Shown piece by piece: positions 9,712-22,510 of a stretch of 64,000 nt of DNA (positions are counted from its first letter, which is position 1; every line of letters begins with the position of its first letter). The DNA lies in contig CM071597.1 in assembly GCA_036435485.1 (NCBI GenBank), positions 51,443,881 to 51,507,880 of the forward strand, written 5' to 3'. Source of the DNA: Saposhnikovia divaricata (Eukaryota > Streptophyta > Magnoliopsida > Apiales > Apiaceae). Made by a program: the position numbers and the translations under genes. A model generated the notes under the pieces. That model worked only from the letters and a program-made list of their open reading frames with translations, did not search any database and was not told the origin of the DNA.

Positions 9712-10599
9712 CTGGTCTAGCTGTTGTTGTGATATAATAATAAAGCAAGGGTGAGCAGTAGCCCACCAACAATAATATATAACTGAACGATAATGTAGAA
9801 CAGTTCCAAAGTATCTTTCAAACCATATGCCATGCATTTACGGAAATGATGCCAGTATACTATGAACGATGAAGTTACAAAGTAACTTAAAGTATTTGTT
9901 TGTAGAAATATCTGCTACATCAAAGTAAGCGAGATATTCTTATTGTTATTAAGAAGAGGAACTTGCAAGAAAAGGTTGCAATTCCAGTTATGACCCTTTT
10001 CCAACTCTGCCAACAGTAATCATGTTGCAGGAAATAAATAAATTTGGATGATGAACCAAGGATGGAGTATTCACCGCGCCCGCTGTTCCAATCTTGATGA
10101 TCAGTCGAGATCGTACAGCTCAATTTAGATTTACTACCGGTAGAAGGAAGAACTGACGGCTTTACTTGTCTACCGCCTTACTAGCTCTCCCCGGCCAACG
10201 GTTGGGGCAAAGGGGATGGACCGGCGCTACTCGGCCTCTTACACGACTCCTAGTTCAAATAGAATTCATGATTCTGAATGTAACGTTCGTTTCACTTTCC
10301 CCAAGTATAATACTTGTTGATAAGACTCTACAAAGTAGTCGTATCTAGTTGGAAAGGAAAATTCACCAATAACTTCCAAGCTATTGCTTGGTAACGAATA
10401 TCAACTTGTTCCAACAATCTTACCCCTCGAAAGATGAGAAGGTAAACAACGACTTAATAAGTCAACAGCACCCGAGTTGCGAGTGAAGAGAATACTTTAT
10501 GACCGGGAAGTCGACAAGATAAATAACATTTTCCAAGTAAGGTTCCCTTATTATTAAGGAGATAGACTCAAAGAAGAATGATGTCTGAGAACCTTTCTT

Positions 10600-11345
10600 G
10601 ATATAAGTTTAATAATAATATGACTCCGAGATATTTTCTGTAATAATCGAAGAAGATAAACCTTATCGAGATTATTCTAAGTATGGAATAAATATTCAGA
10701 GAATATTTATTGAGTTAAAATATTTAAAGAATATTTGGGAATATGAAAGAATATCTTTAATCAGAGTATTTCTCAAAATAATCCCTGAAGAAATTTCAGG
10801 AGAATATTTATTGAATAAATAAATATTTAAATGAATACTCAAAACAATATTCATTAATTAATTAGGAATTTAAATGAATATTCAAAAGTAATATTTATTT
10901 AATGAATAATATCCTAAATGAATATCAAGTAATATTCATTTAGTAATCCAGGCCTTAAGGAATATTCGAGATAATATTCGATAATTAAATCAAGCTTCAG
11001 ATGAATATTAAAATAATATTCATCAAGTATTCAATATCTTAAATGAATATTCAAAAGTAATATTTATTTAATAAAATAATATTCTAAAAGAATATCCAAA
11101 TAATATTCATTTAGTAGTCTCATCTTTAGAAGAATATTCGAAATAATAGTCGATAATCAATTCGACTCTGAATGAATATTGAGAAATATTATTCGTTGAA
11201 TAGTTACGTTCAAATAATTATTTGAAGTAAGGATCGTTAAAATAATTAGTCTCGAACGAATATTCAAATAATATTGGTCGCCCAAATAATAGAAAATATT
11301 TACTTAAATATTTTCCTCCGAGGTAATCTCGATATATCAAGGAAT
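10600..11345 (-). repeat. Hairpin-rich AT array in the 3' LTR of C1
   Basis: The words GAATATT and AATATTC recur throughout. Diverged tandem units of ~175 bp start near 10863 and 11036. Each holds inverted repeats; one at 10914-10943 has perfect 12-bp arms (CTAAATGAATAT and its complement) around a 6-base loop. Confidence 0.75.
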
Positions 11346-14066
11346 ATTGACTCCCGGTCTATTTTTGATTAATAAGATGTATACGCCCTTCTATGAGGGT
11401 CTTACAATAACCGGCTTATAACTGATATATAACTATCTAGCTTATAAGCCAACAATAACATTCAGGGAACAAGTATTATCAATTCAACTTGAAAGTAGGC
11501 ATGCATGCAATGGCATATGTATATCAGCAATCATATATATATATATATCTATTCAATCACAACAACAGCCTAAAAGAAGGGAATTGAAACTTGCCTGGTA
11601 GTCGGGTACGGTAAGGGGTAGTGGTAGCGGGTCCCGGTTCAGCTTGGTGATCTATAAATAGCCAAGGCATTCGGGATTAATCACTTAACATATTAAAAGT
11701 TAAGTTATACTTAATTCGAAACACGTTCTCGAGTTATCTCGTTATACCCCTTTTAGTGGATTACTTATTATCACTGATCCGACCCGACATTCGTTCGTTA
11801 ATACGACATGTCACTGCACTTATACTTGGGACATACTTAAGTCATATGAGTTCTAAGGTTGATCGTTACGAACCAATATTATACTCCGAGTTTTATCGCC
11901 CGTTTTCTAAGTGTTTTACCGAAGTTATAAAAGAGTCGTCTTTTAGGGGTTCGTTCGCGTTTAACCTTGACTCGAACATTTTTAATAAATCGAAAAATGC
12001 TCTTTTTGACATACGGTTTTCTTTCACACCTTCCTTCTTACCCCTAGTATTTATTTACCAAGATTCGCCATGACGTTACATAGTTTACGAGGGTTCAATT
12101 TCAGTTACGAACTTTCGTTTACGGATTCGAACTACTTTTAGTAATTTGGTCATAAATCCTAAACCGTAAGTCCGTTTCACGTGATCTTTATATCAAAACG
12201 AAGCTTAGAACATTACCTATCCTATCATGGCAGATAAGGTCTCTGGACAGTAGGGGTTCGACATGGAAAATGGCATACAAAACATGGTATTGTAAAATCG
12301 GGCATTATAACGGCTGTAAATCGAATATCTACCAATTTCGAATCTTCCCATAAACATAGTATCCAGCCCAAACAACATATACATGACTTATATACATGAA
12401 CTGAGGCCAAGCAATGCCTTTCCGTTCATCTAGCTATTTACATCATTAATCCAAAATCCATACATAATCATGCTTATAACCTTAACATAACCATAACTAA
12501 GTTATAACTATCATAAACATGCTTAAATCTCAAACAAGGGTTAGGGTTTCAAGAGCTTTATACCTTCCTTAGATAGTGATATAGCCTTACTAAGCCTTGT
12601 ATGGTCCTTAGGAGTGCTTAAGCTTGCTAGAACAATCAAAAGATTCAAAGAAAACAAGGTTAATACATGAAGAACACTATTCATCATCATCTTTAGTGAT
12701 TTTTTTGAAAATGGAAACAAAGGAATTTGGGTTTGAAATTTCTAGGAGATTAGTTTCTTGAATTATAGGACTCACCTTAAAAATTACAAGATCAAATGAT
12801 GGTTGGAAGTTGGATTTTGGTTTTGAATTTAGAGCATAGGTCGAATGGATGTAATGGAGAGAGAGGTTTGATATTTTTGTGTTCTTTGCTTGGTTAATGT
12901 GATAATAATGCATCAAGTGGATGAGGTTTAGATAATATCTCATCTAAAAGCCACTTTAATAAAGTGATGATGTATAGGATGATGAAAATGGATGGACAAG
13001 TGTTGGGATTTTGATGGTTCTCATGTAACTAGTGGTTTGATTTTTGCTAAGTGCTATTTAATCTCCAAACATGCTAGTTACTTATGTAACTAAGTAGTTA
13101 CTAGATATTTATTCTAGTAGCTTGCACAAGACTCTTGCTTTCTCTGCTTGTTTCTATGTCCGGTTATTGCCCGTTTCGATTGATCGTTCGTGAGAATATT
13201 TCACGGATTTCTAATTAGGGTTTACCGGGAATCCTCTTTAATATTAATACTTTCATTCTCCATCTTTCATTCTAACTTTCAAATTTATATTCCTTAAATC
13301 CATTCGTTAAATACTTAAGGCTATCAGTGTCCAGGGAACTCTCGGAGAAAATAAAAGTGCGGTTTTTCAGAATCCGACAGCTTTTACATACACTTATTTT
13401 CCCCCTGGATCACTAATACGAACTCGAAAATCCGTTCCGAATACTTCTATATAGTGTCGTCTCATAATATTATATACTCCTACCACAACACTATTCATTC
13501 TGTATTCTTTACTTGTTCTCTTAGGGTTGTATAATTGTCCGTATTCTCTTTCGATCGTTCCTTAACCTTTTTACGGAACTACTGGATTAATCGTTACCGA
13601 TCTGGATGACATGAGAATATTCTCCTGCTTGAAATTGCCATATCTTATTCCCTTAGAAGATAGATTATTCTTACCTATGTTGTTACCCTTTAGCATTCTT
13701 CAAGACATAGAAATAATAAAGTCGAATTCCATTCATTCTTTTCAAATATCAATTATTACATTGTAGCCATAACCACTCCTCAGTGGTTTCCTACCTTCAT
13801 TCTTAAATCAAATATAATAACATCCCAAAATATCAAATCCTCAAAGTTAATATCTCAATTCTTGGATTATAATAATATTTAATCCACTGTCTGGTCAAAT
13901 ATTATACCGAAAAGAATTTGGAATTTCTGAATTCCGATCGTCTCTGCATTCACTTATTTCCTCCGCGTATTACTAATATGACTTCGAAACATCCATATCA
14001 CGTCCCGTACATAGGGTGGAGTGAAAAGTTTTCCAACTTACAAAATCACTATTCATTCACCAAATT

Positions 14067-14140
14067 ACTATGCATGTACAGGAAACACTATGCACGTACG
14101 GGAAATACTATGCACGTATGGAAAACACTATGCACGTACT
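14067..14140 (-). repeat. 20-bp tandem repeat in the 3' LTR of C1 (about 4 copies)
   Basis: The unit is ACTATGCACGTACGGGAAAC. The same array has about six copies in C2. Confidence 0.85.
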
Positions 14141-14404
14141 CATTTCCCTTCAAGGATCCATTAGCTCTTTCCTGGATGGTAGATTATTCTTATCTAGGTC
14201 CTCAGCCATCGAATTACTCTATTCTGACAATATACCAATGCATCAGGATCATTGTCCAAAGCAATATCCATTCATTACAATCATTGCTCCTTGAAACCAC
14301 CATTCATTAGAGCTGGTGACCTTGTTGTCGGAATCATTGTTCCTTCTTATTATCATTACTTAATAAAAAGTTTTAATTATATCCAAAATTTGGGGTTCTT
14401 ACAG

Positions 14405-17400
14405 TCTCCCCTCCTTAAAAGGATTCCGTCCCGGAATCAGGTAGGAAGCAAAGAGTCGTTTGCCTGCCGTTCACTCTTTAGCTTCCCGGTCAATTCTTAG
14501 TCGTTCTACCCTTCCTCAGCACATCTTCTAGTGCTACAATTCATACTTTATCCTTTTTCCATCAACGTTGCTACTTTTCGTACAACTCACTATCCGGGTT
14601 ATACTCTTACTCAGTCTTATCCTTATTGATACCTGCAGTAACATTGGTATCACTATCACCCTACGATTCGGAGGTAACCTCGCTCGTACTGTGCATTCCT
14701 GATCGCTTTAATCTTCGCAATCTCGATCAATATAGAGAAGTGGAAAGATTTATTGAGAGATCACTATGATCAATTGAACATTTGTTATATTGCATAGTTA
14801 GTACAGAAGGGGGCCAGCCTTTAGTACTTGACAAGCAATTAAACAAGTCATGGCATTCCACTTAGACTTCTATCACGTAGACAGATAGTCACGTAGCAGT
14901 ACCTCCCCTCCTAAAAGGGTTGTTCTTCTCAATTCATAAATAAGATGAATAAGAGAGAAGAAGAGAAAAGAGTTCTAAAGGATTATAGAAAGCTTTCATG
15001 ATTGTAGAATATCATACTCAGAATTTACCTCTGAACTATAGAGGTTTATCAAAGAAGAAATTAATCATAATTATATCCAATACTATTTGATCGCAATCTC
15101 ACGTGTCAACATATCTTGCTGCTTTGTCCATTATTCTATGGACAAATACTCTTTTTCAATCTTAGCGATACTCACATTCGGGAAATCCTTCAACCTTTCA
15201 GGTTAAGTCTTAGATTTCTCACTTGACATCATTATTACTGACATCCCATATCATGTTACTAGCTTTTTCATAACTATAATATTGACACTATCAGGTTGTC
15301 ATCCTGAGAATTCATTAGAAAACCCATTCATAACATTCCTTGCTTCTCATTCCATAGTTGTTTCCCCAGCCTTTTCTTTATCAATCACATCCTTCTTATT
15401 AGCTGATTCTTACTCATTTCTATTATTTACTTTCACCTTCACCTCTTTATTGAGACACCTTTTTGCACTTGGTACCTCTTTATCGGTATTCCGTCACATT
15501 TATTCTATAATCATCACGTTATTCCAATTTAAACTTTCCGAAATGAATCTGGCCCGATCCCTTTAACTTAGATTCCTATAATCTACTTCTGCCAACCTTG
15601 TTTCTCATTACTTGTTCTTTTCTATCCGTGGTTTTCCACAGGTTGTCTTTCGTAAGTCAGACCAGGTCGTATATCTACATGCTTGCACTCCTATCATCTG
15701 TTGAACATCTGCATTTTACTGGCGTAGCCTGGCCACATGAAAACCCGTTATGACCGTGCTATAATTTTGGGGGTAAGGCTGGCTCGAATACCGCCGTCCG
15801 AACACTTTAAACTCTCAAATGGCCCAATAAGTCTTGGGCTCAACTGCCCTTCCCTCCAAGTCTCATTAATTCTTTCTACGGGAATACGTTTAGCATCACG
15901 AATTATCAACCTCATATTCTCTATCTTGTTTGTGCAGAAGTACACTAACACAAACTTGCTTGTCATTCATCAACATGCCATTTAGCTTATCAATAGCAGC
16001 ACTTTCTTTATCTTTACGTTGTCATCTCCTTTCTTAGAAGAATCACCATCGCTTATTGTTTACGTAGTGCGTTAATAGCTAACCCTACGGGTTTCAAATC
16101 CCTTAGGGAGACAAAGTAATCATTATTCCTTATCCATAAGGAACACTTCCTGAACTTGATGTAGATATAACGTGAAGCAGATAGAATTGCAGAAGAGTTT
16201 CAAGCATCGCAGATAGGTCCGGTTGATGAAACTATCACTTATGCATCTTCCATAAAAGACTGGAAACTTAACGGTTTACTTCTTCAATTTTGTACCATGG
16301 TCCTGGTTTGCCTCAAAACGGGACCTTCTAAGGTACGTAATATGCTTAAGACTCCATCAGGAATCGAATCTTTACTTAAACTATTATTACTGTTAATTCT
16401 TGCACAGTCATCAGAAGGAATGTAAATTCCTCCATTCCGATATGACCTTCAAGGTCCTTCCAAATATCATCCTGTTTCTTCGGTATGAACATTTGTAATT
16501 ATTCCTTTATACTTAGATTGTCGGCCACCTCATTGGCCTTTCTTGATGATAATGATTTCTTGTAACCCATGTTTTCTGGGTACATTCCAGCTCAAGTTTT
16601 TCTACCTCATTCCCATCACTGTTGGGTTAAAGCATTCTCCCTTAAGCTCTGCTGAAGGAGAAAATATAACTATCAGTCATTTCCATAAGTCATTGCTTCC
16701 ACCTACCCGTGGGAACTTTATCACGTTTATTCCCAATCCTACTTAGGATACTTCTTTTCTTAGTTCTTTCTTTATCTTAGGATAATCTCAACCTTTATAG
16801 GTCAACCCATACTTCCTCAGGGTTTCATACATGCCTCATCTGGCATTATTGTTACGATGTCATACATTCCTTACCAAACTTCCATTTTTGAAGTTCGGAA
16901 TATTACCTTTTTCCTTGTGAGGTTTCATAGGACATCCTTATCATTCCTCCGGTATTTTCTGGGTACCGGGTATATCAAAATGTCATTGATCAATACTCTA
17001 ATAATTCTATCTATGTTCTTTCGAGAACTCTTTTTTTTAATAATCCTTACCGGTCATTGTTGCCTTAGCAAGTCCAGCTCATATCATCTGAAGTCATAAT
17101 GTCGTTATTAGGGTTAATGCCACCCCTTGTGCATTCCCCAGGGTTTGTCTTAATTTATGGATATCCTATCCTTAATTCAACTGCCAAGGGATTCTTGCAT
17201 CTTATAATTGGCAATCAGATCATGTATCCTTAATAAAGGTCTCTTCTCAATCCTTCTCATTTGATAATCGATCGGTGGTTTAATGCCACCCTCTTCTTTC
17301 AGATAGTTGTCAGCCTATTTGGCCTTCCAAAAAGGCAACGTATGCCTATCTCTTCTCTTACCGAGCTTGTTAATGGTAGCAAGGATGTTCTGGAAGATAT

Positions 17401-19793
17401 TGGTCGAGTTCAACGTGAATCTCTTAGTGCTTATCGTTCTTCGCAAAGGTACTTGCCTCAGACAAAATTCCTACAGCATACTGTTCAATGTCTGACCTTT
17501 TCTATACCCTCTTCATATACCTTCATTGTTTACTTTCCTCCGGCATAATATATTCATGGTATTCATGATACCCTAACATTATACATCTCAAGTCACTATA
17601 CTTCCATTTTACTCGAAATCTTGGACACCCATATACACATGAGTCACTTCAGTACGGGTGACCCCATCCCAAAAAGGTCTAGTGAATTCCCAATCAAAAC
17701 ATGGGTTGTTCGGCAGAAGATTCAAACGATCTCATTAATGTTTCCTTTCATTGCTGGTCTAGTCACTCGATAATCCTTTGTGACTTGGCCTCAACTGGCC
17801 ACACTAAAATAAAAAAAAAATATGATTTTAGGGGTTGGCTAATAGCATTACTTTTCTAGCAATTGCCGGCATAGTGCCTTCTTCTTTGATACCTTTCTAC
17901 CTTTCCAAAACTTTACTCCATATAAGTCTTAATCGACTACTCGGCACCGTCTCCGGTCACCTTTCCTCCACTTTTATCTTTTCAACTATTCTTATCAATC
18001 CCGCTTGCCACGCAAGCTTACCATTCCTGGCATAACTGCCTTTTCACTTAAGTCAATCCCGGAGTTTCTCCGTCCGGCTACTTTCTTACTTACATTTCCT
18101 GTTTTCGTCCAATCTCACTTCATCATTTTATCACTACCGTCGATTGTAATGCTCAGGGTCCGTTTACTAACCCATATTACAGCATCCTTACCCAAGTCAC
18201 AGGGTTTGCTCCAGTTTCTACTCTCTTCCATGACATTCTCTGATAATCAGAAAGACAAGGTTTGCCAAAATTCACCGAATTCCTTTCCAGACTCAGGGAA
18301 ATTTTGATCAATCTACCCACCTACTGGTAACATTAAGGAGACCAGTTTCGAAACCTGAAGAATAGTTCTATGAACCTCCAAGCAGGTGGAATCATAAGCA
18401 GTCATAGTTAATGAAATAATCATCATCGGATTGGAAGTTTACCCACTGGAGAGGAATCAATTATATCCATCCCTTAGAAGGGAATCAATAGTCTCAAACT
18501 GAAACCTGTCACAACGTCCTGATATTCAATACTACCAAATGTCGGTCTACCTAACCCTTTATGCGAAGCGTCATTGGAAGCACAAAGTCTCCTTTTTCCA
18601 TTAAGCAATGCCAGCTCTTGGTCATTACCAATTTCACCTTTTAGCTCCAGGAAGATTTTCTCACATTTTTCTCTTTAACTGCTGATCGTATTACTTGATC
18701 TATTATAATTCCGTGTCGGAGTAAACTTAAGGTAACTACTATAATCCATTCAAAGAGAAGAAGGAATTTAATATTCCTCTGAATCACATGCATCTAACTT
18801 TTCTGGTTCATCATTTAACTGAGTTGAATTAACTCTATACTCAGTCTCTGGCAGTAGTCTCATTACGAGTTCATCTTGACTCACTGGTCTTATCTTCCGG
18901 TAGGTTCTGAGATCATTGTCTTGCTTACTACTTCCTTATATAACTTTACCCAATCATGCTATCACTTCCCAATGTCTTTACTTTCTAAATGATTCATTCA
19001 TAAAATGAACATTTTCCTTAATAAAACCACCTTATTAACCTCAATTTGGTTCCATAATTTACAACCTACGACACCTGCCTTCTCATGGCGAATTATTACT
19101 GACCATATTCATACTAATTCATTTATCGAATGATATGGCACTTACTGCCTCCTTCTCAACTATTCCTAGGGACTCTGCTCCTCGCCCTAAATCGATATCT
19201 TTGATAATCATACATCCCTCTAGCTCTTTCTTTGTTAAGATGAAAATCTCTAAGGATTCTCATCTATTTCCGTATAAGATCTCAAGTAATTCTTCCAATC
19301 CTTCATTCTTGCTGTTACTACATCTGGTAGTCCGGCTATGAATTCAACATGCATCTTCAGATCTCTTAATAATATCTCGGTTCTTTATACTCACTTTTCT
19401 GAGCACCATATCTTAATCATCACAGTCATTCTGGCTGCGACCCTCATTACCCATGGGTAAGCTCCTTATCCTAACAGGATTTTCCTTATCTGCTGGAACC
19501 TCTTCCGGGTCTCCAGTAGGGTACTCCATCGAATTACCCGCTGATCTTCAGCATATAAAACATCATCGTGCTGTTGCTCGTATGCCTCAAGGTCAGTCGC
19601 CTTACTCGTCGATACAATATCGAGCTAAGTTACTATCATTATACTTACGAGTTCCCATAAGGGTTTTATATGTCATCACTACATTAAGTAGTCCGACTAT
19701 GAACTTGGCAAGAGTTCTTATTATCTTATTGAATTTATTGTTTTAACGTCACCTCATCTCTGGGGTTTATAACGTACGCTCTGATACCACTTC
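14405..19793 (-). pseudogene. Internal region of C1: deeply decayed gypsy pol
   Basis: No open gene remains, but pol relics can be read on the minus strand in the order of B. A polypurine tract (14405-14423) adjoins the 3' LTR. An integrase C-terminal relic lies at about 15580-15960; one open piece there reads GQLSPRLIGPFESLK, matching B's KLSPRFIGPFEILK. An RNase H end relic (GCCACCTCATTGGCCTT) is near 16519. An RNase H start relic (CCTTTATGCGAAGCGTC) is near 18560. A relic of the pre-gag ORF start lies at about 19541-19610. Stops and indels are everywhere. The region is collinear with 25202-30639 of C2, so the decay predates both insertions and the family moves without coding. Confidence 0.75.
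19778..19789 (-). other. Primer-binding site of C1
   Basis: On the minus strand TGGTATCAGAGC follows the 5' LTR end after GAAG. It complements the 3' end of initiator tRNA-Met. Confidence 0.9.
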
Positions 19794-20122
19794 TGTAACA
19801 CCCCCAGATCCGGGGTCCGGGATCCGGTGGTTACGGTTTCCAATTCTGTCCACAACAATTGAACTTTCCTTAACATAAAATAAATTACGTCTCTATTACC
19901 CAACACAACAATATAAAACACACCCGTTATAGTCCCAGAGATGAAATCAGAGTAACAATCAAATTTTTATTAATCACATTATGAGTTCTTACAATCCAAA
20001 AGAATTTCAATATAAATATATACTCTTTGCCATCCATTTACATAAGTCATACTAGACCATATTCTTGGTACTGAAAGAATAAATATACCCTACCAATAGC
20101 TTCTTCTTCAGCTCTGGTAGTC

Positions 20123-20164
20123 TCATCGTCCTCGCCCGCGTCGAGTGCGCCTTGTGCGAGTCAT
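20123..20164 (-). CDS. Leader micro-ORF in the 5' LTR of C1
   Basis: It encodes the same 13 residues as the 3' LTR copy (MTRTRRTRRGRGR), ATG to TGA. Confidence 0.35.
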   Translation of the reverse strand: MTRTRRTRRGRGR

Positions 20165-20406
20165 CTGGTCTAGCTGTTGTTGTGATATAATAATAAAGCA
20201 AGGGTGAGCAGTAGCCCACCAACAATAATATATAACTGAACGATAATGTAGAACAGTTCCAAAGTATCTTTCAAACCATATGCCATGCATTTACGGAAAT
20301 GATGCCAGTATACTATGAACGATGAAGTTACAAAGTAACTTAAAGTATTTGTTTGTAGAAATATCTGCTACATCAAAGTAAGCGAGATATTCTTATTGTT
20401 ATTAAG

Positions 20407-20411
20407 AAGAG
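20407..20411. repeat. TSD of element C2, left copy (AAGAG)
   Basis: AAGAG precedes the LTR start at 20412 and recurs at 35431-35435. Confidence 0.95.
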
Positions 20412-20740
20412 TGTAACACCCCCAGATCCGGGGTCCGGGATCCGGTGGTTACGGTTTCTAATTCTGTCCACAACAATTGAACTTTCCTTAACATAAAATA
20501 AATTACGTCTCTATGACCCAACACAACAATATAAAACACACCCGTTATAGTCCCAGAGATGAAATCAGAGTAACAATCAAATTTTTATTAATCACATTAT
20601 GAGTTCTTACAATCCAAAAGAATTTCAATATAAATACATACTCTTTGCCATCCATTTACATAAGTCATACCAGACCATAATCTTGGTAATGAAAGAATAA
20701 ATATATCCTACCAATAGCTTCTTCTTCAGCTCTGGTAGTC

Positions 20741-20782
20741 TCATCGTCCTCGCCCGCGTCGAGTGCACCTTGTGCGAGTCAT
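20741..20782 (-). CDS. Leader micro-ORF in the 3' LTR of C2
   Basis: It reads MTRTRCTRRGRGR, then TGA: one Arg-to-Cys change from C1, with the frame and stop kept. Confidence 0.35.
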   Translation of the reverse strand: MTRTRCTRRGRGR

Positions 20783-21689
20783 CTGGTCTAGCTGTTGTTG
20801 TGATATAATAATAAAGCAAGGGTGAGCAATAGCCCACCAACAATAATATATAACTGAACGATAATGTATAACAGTTCAAAAGTATCTTTCAAACCATATG
20901 CCATGCATTTACGGAAATGATGCCAGTATAATATGAACGATGAAGTTACAAGGTAACTTAAAGTATTTGTTTATAGAAATATCTGCTACATCAAAAGTAA
21001 GCGAGATATTCTCATTGTTATTAAGAAGAGGAACTTGCATGAAAAGGTTGCAATTCCAGTTATGAACACTTTTCCAGCTCTGCCAACGGTAATCATGTTG
21101 CAGGAAATAAATAAGTTTGGATGATGAACCGATGATGGAGTATTCACCGCGCCCGCTGTTCCAATCTTGATGATCAGTCGAGATCGTACAGCTCAATTTA
21201 GATTTACTACCGGTAGAAGGAAGAACTGACGGCTTTACTTGTATACCGCCTTACTAGCTCTCCCCGGCCAACGGTTGGGCCAAAGGGGATGGACCGGCGC
21301 TACTCGGCCTCTTACACGACTCCTAGTTCAAATAGAATTCATGATTCTGAATGTAACGTTCGTCCCCCTTTCCCCAAGTATAATACTTGTTGATAAGACT
21401 CTACAAAGTAGTCGTATCTAGTTGGAAAGGAAAATTCACCAATAACTTCCAAGCTATTGCTTGGTAACGAATATCAACTTGTTCCAACAATCTTACCCCT
21501 CGAAAGATGAGAAGGTAAACAACGACTTAATAAGTCCATAGCACCCGAGTTGCGAGTGAAGAGAATACTTTATGACCGGGAAGTCGACAAGATAAATAAC
21601 ATTTTCCAAGTAAGGTTCCCTTATTATTAGAGAGGTAGACTCAAAGAAGAATGATGTCTGAGAACCTTTCTTGATATAAGGTTAATAAT

Positions 21690-22510
21690 AATATGACTCC
21701 GAGATATTTTCTGTAATAATCGAAGAAGATAAACCTTATCGAGGTTATTCTAAGTATGGAATAAATATTCAGAGAATATTTATTGAATTAAAATATTTTA
21801 CAGAATATTTAGGAATATGAAAGAATATCTTTAATCAGAGTATCTCTCAAATAATTCTTGAAGAAATATCGAGAGAATATTTATTGCATAATTAAATAAT
21901 CAAATGAATATTCAAAATAATATTCATTACTTAATAAGACCTGAAAGGAATATTTAAAATATTTAAAATAATATTCGATGATTAAATAGAACCCTGGATG
22001 AATATTCAAAATAATATTCATAATTAATTAGGAATTTAAATGAATATTGATAAAGTAATATTCATTTAATGAATAATATTCTAAATGAATATCAAGTAAT
22101 ATTCATTTAGTAATTCAAGCTTTAAGGGAATATTCGAGATAAGACTCGATAAATAAATCAAGTTTCACATGAACATTAAAATAATATTCGACAGGTAATT
22201 ACTATCTTAAATGAATACTCAAATGTAATATTCATTTAATGAATAATATTCTAAATGAATATCCAAATAATATTCATTTAGTAGTCCAACCTTTATAAGA
22301 ATATTCGAAATAATAATCGATAAATAATTCGACTCTGAATGAATATTAAAAATATTATTCGTCGAATAGTTACGTTCAAATAATTATTTGAAGTAAGGAT
22401 CGTTAAAATAAATAATCTCGAACGAATATTCAAATAATATTCGTCGCCCGAATAATGGAAAATATTTACTTAAATATTTTCCTCCGAGGTAATCTCGATA
22501 TATCAAGAAA
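21690..22510 (-). repeat. Hairpin-rich AT array in the 3' LTR of C2
   Basis: Nearly three ~175-bp diverged units are present. Long inverted repeats with arms CTAAATGAATAT and its complement lie at 22081-22110 and 22251-22281. Confidence 0.75.

Larger units (their letters stand above)
9341..14404 (-). repeat. 3' LTR of element C1
   Basis: The LTR is 5064 bp. On the + strand it opens TGTAACACCCCCAGATCCGG and ends GGGGTTCTTACA. It contains a leader micro-ORF (9670-9711), a hairpin-rich AT array (~10600-11345), a short (AT)n tract (11533-11548) and a 20-bp tandem repeat (14067-14140). It also has a diverged internal duplication: ~13330-13690 resembles ~13900-14200. The rest is non-coding. Confidence 0.93.
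19794..20411 (-). repeat. 5' LTR of C1, U5-side piece
   Basis: This is the first 618 bp (in + coordinates) of the 5' LTR, up to the AAGAG where C2 entered. It continues at 35436. It contains the leader micro-ORF at 20123-20164. Confidence 0.93.

Noticed and set aside
9920..10123. ORF starting MSCTISTDHQDWNSGRGEYS, repeated at 20909-21196, 31137-31424 and 35400-35600
   Set aside because: It is LTR sequence present once per C LTR. Its C-terminus changes completely with small indels, so it is repeated because the LTR is repeated, not because a protein is kept.
10166..10348. 60-residue + strand ORF (…LALPGQRLGQRG…), repeated at 21239, 31467 and 35643
   Set aside because: It is antisense to the element and explained by LTR copying; no domain or start context supports it.
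14067..14140. Possible CRISPR-like array
   Set aside because: Repeats are directly adjacent without unique spacers and lie in a plant LTR; this is a simple tandem repeat.
13918..14310. 130-138-residue + strand ORFs covering the 20-bp repeats in C LTRs
   Set aside because: They run antisense to the element and contain a translated tandem repeat (YARTGNTMHV). Two overlapping frames are open equally, which is expected of a repeat without stops.
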